Assembly (NCBI GenBank): GCA_029262695.1
Contig: JAJCYV010000011.1
Coordinates: forward strand, 1 to 62,727
Direction: 5' to 3'
Length of the DNA stretch: 62,727 nt
Origin: Chloroflexota bacterium
GTDB taxonomy: Bacteria > Chloroflexota > Dehalococcoidia > SM23-28-2 > RBG-16-64-32
Shown here: in pieces, positions 37,447 through 46,890 of the stretch
Numbering within the stretch: position 1 is the first letter of the stretch
Layout of the letters: each line of letters starts with the position of its first letter
Made by a program: the position numbers and the translations under genes
The notes under the pieces: model-generated
The model's database searches: none
Told to the model about the DNA's origin: nothing
What the model saw: the letters and a program-made list of their open reading frames with translations, nothing else

Positions 37447-39966
37447 ATGCGCAATCGCACAACCCTGCCATTCCTGATCGCGGTCACTATCCTCACGGTT
37501 GTGTCGATAATGATCGTCTGGCCCGGCTACCCGCAGAAGTACCTGCCGGACTGGATTGACTATCCCGAGGGCCCTCTGACAGAGGCCGAACCGTTCGATA
37601 CTTTCCTCGGCTGGATCGTCAAGACCGACCGCGAGGCGATGCGCCTGGGCCTCGATCTGGAGGGCGGCACCTACGTCCTGACGGAGGCGGACGTTTCGGC
37701 GCTGCCGGTGGGAACTGACGTTGACAGTGCGATGGACGGCGCCAAGAGCGTTATCGAGGACAGAATCAACCGCTTCGGCGTTTCCGAGACGGAGGTAACG
37801 CGCGAGGGGAAGAACCGGTTGGCAATCCAGTTGCCGGGCGTCACGCCCGACGAGGCGGAGGATCTGATCGGCCGCACGGCGTTGCTGCGTTTCATGGAAG
37901 CCGAGGAAGACGAGGTCGGCGAGATCATCTGCCAGACCGCCGAGGGTGAGCGTTTCTCCGCCGTGTACCCCGGCCAGGTGATCTCTGGAGTATGCACCAC
38001 CGCGGAGCTTAGCGGCGACGTCGTATGGAAGCCGGCGACCGGTGTTCAAAACGAGGATGTAAGGGCGCTTACGGGCCGTCAGGTCCAGGCCGGCAGCGCG
38101 CGGGCGGATCTCGCTTTCGACACGGGTCTACCCGAGGTTGTTATCGAGTTCACCGGCGAGGGCGCGGTGCTCTTCGAGCAGATCACGACGCGCCTGTCGT
38201 CCCCGCCGCGGCCGCTGGGCATCTTCCTGGACGACGATCTTATCAGCTCGCCGCAGGTCAACTTTGCGATCCAATCGACCGAGACACGGATCACCGGCGT
38301 CGGCGAGCTTGACGACGCCAAGGACCTGGCGACCTTGCTCAATTCCGGTGCGCTCCCGGTGACTCTGCGCACGATCCAGACGACGGAAGTCGACGCGACG
38401 CTGGGCGACAAGACGCTGGTGCGCGGCGTGCAGGCGGGCGTCATCGGAGTCCTCCTCGTGATGCTGTTCATGATGATCTACTACCGGCTGCCGGGACTGC
38501 TGGCGGCGGGAGCGCTCCTCACGTACATCTCCGTCGTGATGATGGTCTTCAAACTCGGGCCCATCATCGGGCCGGTGACGATCACGCTCTCCGGAATCGC
38601 CGGTTTCGTCTTATCGGTGGGAATGGCGGTGGATGCTAACATCCTTGTGTTTGAGCGGGTGAAGGAGGAGTTACGCGGTGGCCGCAGCCTCCCCGTCGCC
38701 ATCGAACACGGCTTTGACCGCGCCTGGTCGTCGATCCGCGACAGCAACGTCTCGACACTGATCACCTGCGGCATCTTGATCTGGTTTGGTGAGCAGTTCA
38801 ATGCCGATGTCGTGCGCGGATTCGCGATCACGCTCGGCATCGGCGTCGTCATCAGCATGTTCTCCGCCATTACTGTGACGCGGACGCTGCTGCGGAGCCT
38901 CGTTGGCTTCGGCCTGGAGCGGCGCCTGTGGCTCTTCGCCGGCGACCTGCAGGCCCCGGAGCGTCCGGACCGCGGGGGGCGGCCGTTCATGTTCGACTTC
39001 GTGAGCCGCCGCGGGCTCTTCTTCGCAATGTCGGCGGTCATCCTGATCCCCGGCGTGATCTCGATTCTCATACCACCCTCTCTCAAGCCGGGCATCGAAT
39101 TCACCAGCGGTGCGACGATGACGATCGACTTCGTCGACGACGCGCTGGGCCAGGGCGACGTGCAGGACGCGCTAACCGACGCTGGTCACGACGAAGCGCG
39201 CGTCCAGCGGACCTCCGATAACAACTTCATCGTTCGTATGGACGAACTGGAGACGCCGCCATCGCCGCCGATCGGGCCGACGCCCGCGTCGGAGCGTGAC
39301 CAGCTGGAGGCCAGCCTGGAGGCGAGCCTGGGCGCCTTCGCGGTCCTCAACTTCAACCAGGTCTCGGAGATCGTCTCAAACGAGATCGTCGTCGACGCGG
39401 CGATCGCCGTTGCTTTCGCGGCCCTGGCGATACTGGCCTATATTTCGTGGACGTTCCGGAACGTGCCGAAATCGTATCGTTACGGCATCGCGGCGCTGGT
39501 CGCCGCAGGCCACGACGTGTTATTCGTCGTCGGCGCGTTCTCGATCTTTGGCAAGCTGTTTGGGACGGAAGTCGACGCCATGTTCATAACGGGCGTGCTC
39601 ACCGTGCTTGGCTTCAGCGTGCACGATACGATCGTCACTTTCGACCGTATCCGTGAGAACGTCGCGGTCAACCCGGGCGTGGACTACGAGGAGATCGTCA
39701 ACGCCAGCCTCACCGAAACGTTAGCGCGCTCGCTGAACACGTCGATCACGGTCGTCTTCGCGATCCTCGCGTTGCTCTTGCTCGGCGCCGGTCAGGTGGA
39801 TGTGCTGCTGCTCGCGCTGCTGCTGGGCATCGTGGCGGGGACGTACAGCTCGATCTTCATCGCCAGCCAGATCCTCGTTTCCTGGGAAAACGGCGACTTC
39901 GGGCGTGCCTTGCGCCGCCTGACGCCGTGGCGCGAATCCGAAGAGCCGGCGACCGCCAGCGCCTAG
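37447..39966 (+). CDS. secDF: fused protein translocase subunit SecDF
   Basis: 839 residues, twelve predicted membrane helices. The SecD half has the N-terminal helix, LGLDLEGGTYVLTEADV, a large periplasmic-type domain and D519-like conserved GMAVDANILVFERVKEELRGG in helix 4. The SecF half (from about 515) has KPGIEFTSGATMTIDF and GFSVHDTIVTFDRIREN. The protein uses the proton or sodium gradient to pull translocating proteins. Fused SecDF is common in Gram-positives and Chloroflexota, while others have separate genes. The stop abuts the selB stop on the other strand with no gap. Confidence 0.96.
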   Translation: MRNRTTLPFLIAVTILTVVSIMIVWPGYPQKYLPDWIDYPEGPLTEAEPFDTFLGWIVKTDREAMRLGLDLEGGTYVLTEADVSALPVGTDVDSAMDGAKSVIEDRINRFGVSETEVTREGKNRLAIQLPGVTPDEAEDLIGRTALLRFMEAEEDEVGEIICQTAEGERFSAVYPGQVISGVCTTAELSGDVVWKPATGVQNEDVRALTGRQVQAGSARADLAFDTGLPEVVIEFTGEGAVLFEQITTRLSSPPRPLGIFLDDDLISSPQVNFAIQSTETRITGVGELDDAKDLATLLNSGALPVTLRTIQTTEVDATLGDKTLVRGVQAGVIGVLLVMLFMMIYYRLPGLLAAGALLTYISVVMMVFKLGPIIGPVTITLSGIAGFVLSVGMAVDANILVFERVKEELRGGRSLPVAIEHGFDRAWSSIRDSNVSTLITCGILIWFGEQFNADVVRGFAITLGIGVVISMFSAITVTRTLLRSLVGFGLERRLWLFAGDLQAPERPDRGGRPFMFDFVSRRGLFFAMSAVILIPGVISILIPPSLKPGIEFTSGATMTIDFVDDALGQGDVQDALTDAGHDEARVQRTSDNNFIVRMDELETPPSPPIGPTPASERDQLEASLEASLGAFAVLNFNQVSEIVSNEIVVDAAIAVAFAALAILAYISWTFRNVPKSYRYGIAALVAAGHDVLFVVGAFSIFGKLFGTEVDAMFITGVLTVLGFSVHDTIVTFDRIRENVAVNPGVDYEEIVNASLTETLARSLNTSITVVFAILALLLLGAGQVDVLLLALLLGIVAGTYSSIFIASQILVSWENGDFGRALRRLTPWRESEEPATASA

Positions 39967-41811
39967 TCAGCGCAGAACGCGCACGTCGCCCACTCGCCGG
40001 GTGATGTGCTTCGCGTCCAGGTGCTCCAGCAGCGCCTGCGCGTACTTGCGCGACGTGCCGAACATGTCCCGCGCCTGAGCCAGGGTGATCGTTTCCTGCT
40101 CTTTCAGGTGCGCCTGGACGCGTTCCGCGAGCTCACCATAGGCTTCGGCGGCGAAGATGACGCTGCCTGCCCGAACGACCTCACCCGCTCCTTCGAGGTA
40201 GGCGAGCACGTCGCCATCGGGCGCCCGGTCGGTCGGCGGCGAGAACGGTGTCTCGCGCAGCGCCTCGAGGAAGGCGGCCGCGGTTGCCTCCTGCGGCGGC
40301 GTCAACGCCGGTGAGTGCGAGGCGAGGCCGACGGCACTGCCGCGTTCGGCGACGAGCACGTCGCGTACCAGCCGCGCCATAAGCGCGTCGAACGTCTTCG
40401 GTTCGAGTTGCAGGCGGCCGCGCAGCTCCTCGCGGGGCATCCCCGGTCGCAGCGGCGTGGCGGCGTGGTAGGCCGTCAGCGCGCCGCGGACGGCCTCGAT
40501 CGCGGCATCGAACCCGGTGCGCGTGTAGAGTGCCGAGTTGTTCGCGAGCGCATCCTCGCTGAGGGCGACGACATCCCCGGCCTCAAGGAGCTGTCCGAGC
40601 GTCGCCCGCGTTTCGTCGTCGCCGGCGACTGAGCCTGCCGTGGCCGGCTCGGCGAGGGCGATCGCGGAGAGCAGTCGCTCTTCGGGTGAGCCGCGAGCCA
40701 GCGTCTCCAGACGAGCGATGGCGCCGGCGTCGAAGCGGCGGTGCCGGGGCGCGTCCGTGTCGACGATGAGGCCGCCGCCCAGCGTGTCGTTCGGGTCGCG
40801 GACGACGAAGTGGTCGCCCTTGAGTGCGCACACTGGCGCGGCCAGGCGGACCTGCGCCCAGGCCTCTTCGCCGGGCGGGATTTCGGTGGCGTCGAGGAGC
40901 AGCAGACGGCCCTCGACTTCGGCGGCGCCGCTGTGGAAGGTGACGGTCAGGTTGTGCCGCACAGGCCGCGTAAGGTAGGGAACGGCACGCAGACGAACGT
41001 CGGCCGATTTCGTCGTCTGGAGCGCGCCAGGGCGCGCCAGGACCATGCCGCGGTGCAGGTCGGCCGGGGCGACGCCGGAGAGGTTGACGGCGGTGCGGCG
41101 TCCGGGCGGCGCGACATCTACCTGCTGCCCGTGCGTCTGCAGGCCACGGACGCGGGCGCGCCGGCCAGCGGGCAGCGCCTCGACCTCGTCGCCAACGCGG
41201 AGCGAGCCGTCCACGAGCGTGCCGGTGACGACAGTACCGAAGCCGGCCATCGTGAACGCGCGGTCGATCGGCAGGCGGGGCCGGCCGGCGTCGCGCTTGC
41301 GTTCCGTCTTCACGAGTTCAGCCTCTACTGCAGCAAGGATGTCGTCGAGGCCGGTCCGGGCGACCGCGGAACAGGGGACGATCGGCGCGCCCTCCAGCGT
41401 CGTGCCGCGAAGCGCCTCTGCGGCGTCGTCGCGGGCGAGTTCTAGCCCGTCGCGATCGACGAGGTCGCACTTGGTGAGCGCGACGACGCCGTGGGCGATG
41501 CCGAGCAGGTCGATGATCGCCAGGTGCTCGCGCGTCTGCGGCATGACGCCTTCGTCGGCGGCGATCACCAGGAGAGCGAGGTCGATTCCGCCGACGCCGG
41601 CGAGCATGTTCTTGATGAAGCGCTCGTGGCCGGGCACGTCGACGATGCTGACTTCGTCGCCGCCCGGCAAACGCAGCCAGGCGAAGCCGAGGTCGATCGT
41701 CAGGCCGCGGTCCTTCTCCTCCTGCCAGCGGTCGGGGTCGATGCCGGTGAGGGCGTGGACGAGCGCGGACTTGCCGTGGTCGACGTGTCCCGCGGTGCCG
41801 ATGACGTACAT
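39967..41811 (-). CDS. selB: selenocysteine-specific elongation factor SelB
   Basis: 614 residues, the length of E. coli SelB. The GTPase domain has GHVDHGKSALV (P loop), DRGLTIDLGFAW, DVPGHERFIKNM, TKCD and PCSAV. Domains II-III of the EF-Tu type follow, then four C-terminal winged-helix repeats (about 370-614), ending in a helix-turn-helix with the DMFGTSRKYAQALLEHLD signature, which binds the SECIS hairpin of selenoprotein mRNA. It delivers Sec-tRNA to UGA. No selA, selC or selD is adjacent. It fits the UGA-containing AhpD-like gene at 17770-18405. A TAGAAT box lies 9 nt before the ATG. Confidence 0.95.
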   Translation of the reverse strand: MYVIGTAGHVDHGKSALVHALTGIDPDRWQEEKDRGLTIDLGFAWLRLPGGDEVSIVDVPGHERFIKNMLAGVGGIDLALLVIAADEGVMPQTREHLAIIDLLGIAHGVVALTKCDLVDRDGLELARDDAAEALRGTTLEGAPIVPCSAVARTGLDDILAAVEAELVKTERKRDAGRPRLPIDRAFTMAGFGTVVTGTLVDGSLRVGDEVEALPAGRRARVRGLQTHGQQVDVAPPGRRTAVNLSGVAPADLHRGMVLARPGALQTTKSADVRLRAVPYLTRPVRHNLTVTFHSGAAEVEGRLLLLDATEIPPGEEAWAQVRLAAPVCALKGDHFVVRDPNDTLGGGLIVDTDAPRHRRFDAGAIARLETLARGSPEERLLSAIALAEPATAGSVAGDDETRATLGQLLEAGDVVALSEDALANNSALYTRTGFDAAIEAVRGALTAYHAATPLRPGMPREELRGRLQLEPKTFDALMARLVRDVLVAERGSAVGLASHSPALTPPQEATAAAFLEALRETPFSPPTDRAPDGDVLAYLEGAGEVVRAGSVIFAAEAYGELAERVQAHLKEQETITLAQARDMFGTSRKYAQALLEHLDAKHITRRVGDVRVLR

Positions 41812-41820
41812 TGTCGTTCG

Positions 41821-41826
41821 ATTCTA
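41821..41826 (-). promoter_or_regulatory. -10 box of selB, leaderless type
   Basis: TAGAAT on the minus strand, 9 nt before the ATG at 41811; a divergent TAACAT/GATAAC at 41846-41853 serves the deacetylase gene. Confidence 0.5.
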
Positions 41827-41859
41827 TACCGGCGAATTCCGCTCTGATAACATCGCGCC

Positions 41860-42900
41860 GTGCGCTCCGTCGGATATGTCTACGACCAGATCTACCTGGA
41901 GCACGACGTGGCAGGCCATCCGGAATCGGCCAGCCGGTTGCAGGCGATCATGTCGCACCTGGAGTCGTCCGGCGTGCTCGGCCGGCTGGAGGAGCTGCCG
42001 CCTCGCGACGCGACAGCGGACGACCTGGCGCTTGTCCACAGCCCGGCACTCGTCGCGCAGGTGAAGGCGGCTTCCGGCGCCGGCAGCCGGTGGCTTGATC
42101 CGGACACCTACGTTGTGCCGCGCTCCTACGATGCCGCTCTCCGCTCTGCGGGCGGCGTCCTGGCCGCTGTCGACGCCGTCCTTGACGGTGACGTTAGCCG
42201 CGCGTTCGGTCTCGTACGGCCACCCGGGCACCACGCGACGCCGGACCGGGCGATGGGCTTCTGCCTCTTCAATAACGTGGCGATCGCCGCCGCCCACCTG
42301 CTGGAGCGCCGCGGACTGGAGCGCGTGGCGATCATCGACTTCGACGTGCACCACGGCAACGGAACGCAGGACGCCTTCTACAGCGACGGCCGCGTCCTTT
42401 ACTTCTCCACGCACCAGCACCCGTTCTATCCCGGCACGGGCGACTGGCCCCAGACCGGCGACGGGCCGGGCCATGGCGCCATCATCAATGTGCCGTTCCC
42501 GGCCGGCTGCGGCGATGAGGCGCTGATGGCTGCTTACCGTGAGGTCTGTGCGCCGGCGGTGAGGCGCTTTCGGCCGCAGTTCATCCTCGTGTCGGCGGGC
42601 TTCGACGCGCACTTCGCTGACCCGCTGGCGCAGCTACGCGTCAGCACGGCGGGCTACTACGAGACCGCGACGTCCCTGCGCGAACTGGCGGACGAGCTCT
42701 GCGAAGGCCGGGTCGTCTTCGCGCTGGAGGGCGGATACGACCACACGGCGCTGGGCTGGTCGGTGCAGGCGTGCTTTGACGCGCTGGCGGGCAGAGACTT
42801 CGCGCCCGACCCGCTGGGACGCGGGCCGTCCGCCCGAGCTCCCGACGTGAGCGCACTGCTGGCGCGGATCCGGGAGGCGCACGGGCTGGACCAGGGGTGA
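41860..42900 (+). CDS. histone-deacetylase-family amidohydrolase
   Basis: 346 residues from GTG 41860. The class II-like HDAC/AcuC/APAH fold shows RPPGHHATPDRAMGFCLFNN (tandem His of the charge relay), IIDFDVHHGNGTQDAF (zinc-binding Asp and His), and FDAHFADPLAQL with the third zinc ligand; ALEGGYD ends the motif set. It hydrolyses acetyl-lysine, acetylpolyamines or related amides using zinc. Substrate is open. It is divergent from selB with a 48-bp gap. Bacterial HDACs of this kind are often 340-370 residues. Confidence 0.92.
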   Translation: MRSVGYVYDQIYLEHDVAGHPESASRLQAIMSHLESSGVLGRLEELPPRDATADDLALVHSPALVAQVKAASGAGSRWLDPDTYVVPRSYDAALRSAGGVLAAVDAVLDGDVSRAFGLVRPPGHHATPDRAMGFCLFNNVAIAAAHLLERRGLERVAIIDFDVHHGNGTQDAFYSDGRVLYFSTHQHPFYPGTGDWPQTGDGPGHGAIINVPFPAGCGDEALMAAYREVCAPAVRRFRPQFILVSAGFDAHFADPLAQLRVSTAGYYETATSLRELADELCEGRVVFALEGGYDHTALGWSVQACFDALAGRDFAPDPLGRGPSARAPDVSALLARIREAHGLDQG

Positions 42901-42982
42901 TCCGTGCCGCGAGCGAGATGATTTGATTTTTGGGGCAGGCCTGAAGGCGCTGCGGCTACGATCTTGCGAGGGTGGGTTACGA

Positions 42983-44182
42983 CTATTCCGGCAGCAGCCG
43001 CACGAAGACCTCGTTCGCCAGGTAGCGGCCCCGGTCCGTGAGGCGCAGCCGCCCGTCTTCGCGCTCCAGGAGGCCCAGCGCCAGCGTCTCTGCCAGGACT
43101 TCCGCATAGACGTCCTCGAAGCGGCGGCCAAAGCGCCCTTCGAACGCGCCGAGGTCGAGGCCGGCGTTGAGGCGCAGGGCGAGGATCGCCGTGTCGGCCA
43201 TTTGCAGCGCGGCCGGCTGCGGGTCGACGAACGTGACCTGACGCATCGCCGCGAGCACGGCGTCCGGGGCGGCTTCCGGCGTTGGTGGCGCCTCCGCCGT
43301 CTCTGCCACTAGGCGCACGTACTGCTTCGGCGAGTAGACGTCCGCGAAGCGGTGGCCGCCCCAGTGCGAGTGCGCACCGGGGCCGAGCGCGAGCCACTCT
43401 TCGTTCCGCCAGTAGACCAGGTTGTGGCGGCACTCCTCGCTCGGACGCGACCAGTTCGAGATTTCGTAATGCTGGTAGCCTGCTTTGGACAGGCGCCGGC
43501 CCGCCCACTCGTACATCTCGGCCTGCAGGTCGCCGTCCGGCGGCGGCACCGTGCCGTGCTCGACGTCGTAGGCGAGCCTGGTGCCGTCCTCGACGGTGAG
43601 GGCGTAGGCTGAGATGTGCTCCGGGGCCAACTCGAGCGCGCGCTCGACGTTCTCCTGCCAGGAGGCCATAGGCTGGCCGGGTAGGCCATAGATCAGGTCG
43701 AGGTTGACGCGGCGGAAGCCGGCGTCGCGCGCCCAGCGGTAGCACTGGACTGCCTCGGCGGCGCTGTGGATGCGGTCCAGCGCGACGAGTTCCTTGTCGT
43801 GCAGCGACTGAAAGCCGATGCTGAGCCGGTTGACGCCGGCGGCGCCGATGCCCGCGAAGTAGTCTCGGTCGGCCGTGCCGGGGTTCGCTTCGAGGGTGAT
43901 CTCGGGGTCATCGGCGAGCGTGTAATGCTCGCGCAGCGTTGCCATGATGCGCTCGATGTGGGGGAGCGGCAGGAGGCTGGGGGTGCCGCCGCCAAAGAAT
44001 ACGGTCGCCACCGGCCTTCCCTGGACGATGGGCGCCCAGAGCGCCAACTCCGTGCACAGAGCGTCGACGAACTCCGGTACGAGGTCGTCCAGCTTCGCGT
44101 AGGAGTTGAAATCGCAGTAGGAGCACTTGAGGGAGCAGAAGGGGACGTGGAGGTAGAGCGACAGCGCCGCTTCATTGGCCAT
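42983..44182 (-). CDS. hemW: HemW-like radical SAM protein (haem chaperone)
   Basis: 399 residues. The radical SAM cluster motif is C16-S-L-K-C20-S-Y-C23-D-F after LYLHVPF. GGGTPSLL, ITLEANPGT, GVNRLSIGFQS and NLDLIYGLPGQ are HemW/HemN signatures, and the C-terminal wing ends with the usual LTDRGRYLANEV. HemW binds haem and delivers it to respiratory enzymes; it is not the oxidase HemN, which needs a CxxxCxxCxC extension. HemW would suit the haem-rich electron chain of this genome. A TACCAT box sits 9 nt before the ATG (leaderless type). Confidence 0.92.
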   Translation of the reverse strand: MANEAALSLYLHVPFCSLKCSYCDFNSYAKLDDLVPEFVDALCTELALWAPIVQGRPVATVFFGGGTPSLLPLPHIERIMATLREHYTLADDPEITLEANPGTADRDYFAGIGAAGVNRLSIGFQSLHDKELVALDRIHSAAEAVQCYRWARDAGFRRVNLDLIYGLPGQPMASWQENVERALELAPEHISAYALTVEDGTRLAYDVEHGTVPPPDGDLQAEMYEWAGRRLSKAGYQHYEISNWSRPSEECRHNLVYWRNEEWLALGPGAHSHWGGHRFADVYSPKQYVRLVAETAEAPPTPEAAPDAVLAAMRQVTFVDPQPAALQMADTAILALRLNAGLDLGAFEGRFGRRFEDVYAEVLAETLALGLLEREDGRLRLTDRGRYLANEVFVRLLPE

Positions 44183-44191
44183 CTTGAAGCG

Positions 44192-44197
44192 ATGGTA
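44192..44197 (-). promoter_or_regulatory. -10 box of hemW, leaderless type
   Basis: TACCAT on the minus strand, 9 nt before the ATG at 44182. Confidence 0.5.
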
Positions 44198-44248
44198 CCA
44201 CCGGCCCGACGGTGAAGGTTGGGTAGACAGAAATGCGGTGTGCGGTGA

Positions 44249-44264
44249 AGGTGACGTGTCACCT
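44249..44264. promoter_or_regulatory. perfect dyad between hemW and the RDD gene
   Basis: AGGTGAC-GT-GTCACCT is a perfect 7-2-7 inverted repeat in the 143-bp divergent region, 67 bp from hemW and 62 bp from the RDD gene. An operator for either gene is likely; the regulator is unknown. Confidence 0.4.
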
Positions 44265-44325
44265 GTAACCGGTCGGGTAGTGGGGCGTCTAGACAGTGAA
44301 ACCGTTATGAAGAGACGGGGAAATT

Positions 44326-44931
44326 ATGAGCACACTCTGCTACAACTGTGGGTGCATTCTGGGCACGCTGGACCAGTTTTGCGCTGATTGCAACGATAGC
44401 CTCGAAGAGAAGGCGAAGGCGGCGATGGCGTTCGCCACGCGTGTCATCGCCAAGCCCTGCCCGGAGTGTCATACGGGAGCGGCGCCCGCGGCCGAGCAGT
44501 GCGGCGAATGCGGCTACGACTTTGTAAACTCCGAACCCCGGCCCCTAGTCTACGCGCGGTGGCCTACCAGGCTCGCCGCGGCGCTGATCGACCTCGCTCT
44601 CGTCGGCCTTCCCGTAGCGGCGATGCTGGTTGTTGTTGATAGACCGGCGGTAGTCATCTGGTTCGCGGCCATGTTCCCGCTGCTCTATTGCCTCGGCTTC
44701 TGGACGCTGGACGGCGCCACGCCGGGCAAGTCGGCCTTCGGTCTGCGCGTCGTGAGTTCGACAGGCGAGCCAGTGCCCCCGCTCCAGGGATTCATCCGCT
44801 ACACCGGGTATCTGGTCTCGGCGGCGGCGTTCTTTGTCGGGTATCTGATGGCGCTCAGCAACCCTGAGCGGCGCGGGTTCCACGACCTCTGGGCTGGCAC
44901 CGTCGTCGTCAAGTCCAAGCTCCGCCAGTAA
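44326..44931 (+). CDS. double zinc-ribbon RDD-family membrane protein
   Basis: 201 residues. Two zinc ribbons open the protein: CYNC/CADC (5-23) and CPEC/CGEC (about 45-66), eight cysteines as four pairs. The RDD domain follows (about 75-195) with ARWPTRLAAALIDLALVGL, GATPGKSAFGLRVV and the arginine-aspartate pattern, spanning three to four helices. RDD proteins have poorly defined functions, including Na+/H+ exchange in one case. A GGGG purine stretch precedes the ATG. It lies upstream of aspS by 44 bp, but a separate promoter lies in that gap. Confidence 0.85.
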   Translation: MSTLCYNCGCILGTLDQFCADCNDSLEEKAKAAMAFATRVIAKPCPECHTGAAPAAEQCGECGYDFVNSEPRPLVYARWPTRLAAALIDLALVGLPVAAMLVVVDRPAVVIWFAAMFPLLYCLGFWTLDGATPGKSAFGLRVVSSTGEPVPPLQGFIRYTGYLVSAAAFFVGYLMALSNPERRGFHDLWAGTVVVKSKLRQ

Positions 44932-44937
44932 CGCTCC

Positions 44938-44966
44938 CTGAACGTAGCTCCTGGCTTCGGTATAGT
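44938..44966 (+). promoter_or_regulatory. aspS promoter, leaderless type
   Basis: CTGAAC (44938-44943) and TATAGT (44961-44966) with a 17-bp spacer; the -10 box ends 9 nt before the ATG at 44976, so the message has almost no leader. Confidence 0.6.
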
Positions 44967-44975
44967 GGTCTCGCT

Positions 44976-46799
44976 ATGCTCAAGAGCCACTCCTGCGGCG
45001 TGCTGCGCGAGTCCGACGAGGGCGAGACCGTCTCGCTGGCCGGCTGGGTCCACCGCAGGCGCGACCACGGCGGCCTCATTTTCATCGACCTCCGCGACTC
45101 GACCGGCCTGGTGCAGGTCGTCTTCAACCCGCAGGAGGCCGGCGGCTCCTTCGGCGAGGCGGAGCAGCTGCGCGGCGAGTATGTCCTGCAAGTCGAGGGC
45201 GCCGTGACGAAGCGCAAAGAGGGCACCAAGAACCCGAACCTGCCGACTGGCGAGATCGAGGTCCACGCGAAGAGGCTTCAGATACTGAACGCCTCACGCA
45301 CGCCGCCCTTCTACATCTCCGAGGAGCAGGACGTCGAGGAGCTGCTGCGCCTCAAGTACCGCTACCTGGACCTGCGCCGCGATGGCATGCACAGCAACAT
45401 CGTGATGCGCCACCGCGTTGTGCAGTTCATCCGCAGCTTCCTCAGCGAGCGCGACTTCGTCGAGGTGGAGACGCCGATCATCACGGCGCCGACGCCGGAA
45501 GGCTCCCGCGACTACGTCGTGCCCAGCCGCGTCCAGCCGGGGAAGTTCTACGCCTTGCCACAGTCGCCGCAACAGTTCAAGCAGCTGCTTATGGTGGCTG
45601 GCTTCGAGCGCTACTTCCAGATCGCCCACTGCCTGCGCGACGAAGACCTGCGCGCCGACCGCCAGCCGGAGCACACGCAGCTCGACCTGGAGATGAGCTT
45701 CGTCTCGGACGAAGAGGACATCCTGGGGCTGATGGAGACGCTGTACATCTCCCTCGCCGAAGAGATGATGCCGCAGTTCCGCATCCAGCAGAAGCCGTTC
45801 CCGCGAATCACCTACGCCGAGTCGCTGGCGCGCTTTGGTTCGGACAAGCCGGATATGCGCTACGGCCTGGAGCTGGTGACGTTCAACGAAGCGCTCGCCG
45901 ACAGCGAATTCAAGGTCTTCCGGAGCGTCATCGACGACGGCGGCGTCGTGCGCGGGCTGAACGTCCCCGGCGGCGCCGAGATGAGCCGCAAGCAGGTCGA
46001 TTCCCTGACAACGTTTGTGCAGCAGTACGGCGCCAGGGGCCTCGTCTCGATGCAACTTACCGGTGAGGGTGACCTCGATTCGCTGACGGTGGACGACGTT
46101 AAGTCGCCCGTCGCGAAGTTCTTCACGCCGGGACAGTTCGCGGCTCTCGCGCGGCTGGCTGGTGCGAAGCGGGGAGACATGCTGCTGATGGTGGCGGACA
46201 AAGAGCCGGCTGCCAACAAGGCGCTCGACCCGCTTCGGCGCGAGCTGGCTTCGCGCCTGGAGCTGGCGGATCCGGACGTCCTCTCGTTCGTCTTCGTCAC
46301 CGACTACCCGCTGCTGGAGTGGAGCGAGACGGATGAGCGCTGGACGTCCGCGCACCACCCGTTCACCTCGCCGAACCTGGAAGACCTGCCGCTAATGGAG
46401 TCAGACCCAGGCGCCGTGCGCTCACACGCCTACGACTGCGTCTGCAACGGCTGGGAGCTGTTCAGCGGCTCGATCCGCATCCACCAGAGGGATGTGCAGG
46501 AGGCCGTGTTCCAGCGACTCGGAATCGAGCCGGAGGAGGCGCAGCGCCGATTCGGGCACATGCTGGAAGCGTTCGAGTTCGGTGCGCCACCTCACGCCGG
46601 CATCGGCGCCGGCATCGACCGGTTGCTGGCCGTCCTCTTGCGCGAGTCCGACATCCGTGAGGTCATCGCCTTTCCGAAGACGAAATCGGCGTCCGATCCG
46701 ATGACGGGCGCGCCGACGCCGATAACGCGGGAGCAGCTGGAAGAGCTGCACATCGCGCTCACCGCAATCGACGAAGACGCGACCGAGGACAACGGCTGA
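44976..46799 (+). CDS. aspS: aspartyl-tRNA synthetase
   Basis: 607 residues, class II synthetase of the bacterial type with the anticodon-binding OB fold (1-110), catalytic motif 2 (CLRDEDLRADRQPEHTQLD), the bacterial GAD insertion (about 285-420) and motif 3 (GIGAGIDRLLAVLL). YALPQSPQQFKQLL is part of the family signature. It charges tRNA-Asp (possibly also tRNA-Asn if the indirect amidation route is used). Transcribed from its own leaderless-type promoter. Confidence 0.97.
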   Translation: MLKSHSCGVLRESDEGETVSLAGWVHRRRDHGGLIFIDLRDSTGLVQVVFNPQEAGGSFGEAEQLRGEYVLQVEGAVTKRKEGTKNPNLPTGEIEVHAKRLQILNASRTPPFYISEEQDVEELLRLKYRYLDLRRDGMHSNIVMRHRVVQFIRSFLSERDFVEVETPIITAPTPEGSRDYVVPSRVQPGKFYALPQSPQQFKQLLMVAGFERYFQIAHCLRDEDLRADRQPEHTQLDLEMSFVSDEEDILGLMETLYISLAEEMMPQFRIQQKPFPRITYAESLARFGSDKPDMRYGLELVTFNEALADSEFKVFRSVIDDGGVVRGLNVPGGAEMSRKQVDSLTTFVQQYGARGLVSMQLTGEGDLDSLTVDDVKSPVAKFFTPGQFAALARLAGAKRGDMLLMVADKEPAANKALDPLRRELASRLELADPDVLSFVFVTDYPLLEWSETDERWTSAHHPFTSPNLEDLPLMESDPGAVRSHAYDCVCNGWELFSGSIRIHQRDVQEAVFQRLGIEPEEAQRRFGHMLEAFEFGAPPHAGIGAGIDRLLAVLLRESDIREVIAFPKTKSASDPMTGAPTPITREQLEELHIALTAIDEDATEDNG

Positions 46800-46803
46800 G
46801 CGC

Positions 46804-46833
46804 TTGCCGTGCCGAATGGGGCGCTGATATCAT
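46804..46833 (+). promoter_or_regulatory. promoter of the peptide ABC importer operon
   Basis: TTGCCG (46804-46809) and TATCAT (46828-46833), spacer 18 bp. About 57 nt lie between the -10 box and the ATG at 46891, which has GGAG just before it. Confidence 0.45.
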
Positions 46834-46890
46834 GCGGCAAACCGTGAACGCGCATCCTGCCGTACACCTGACACACCCTCGGAGATTCTG

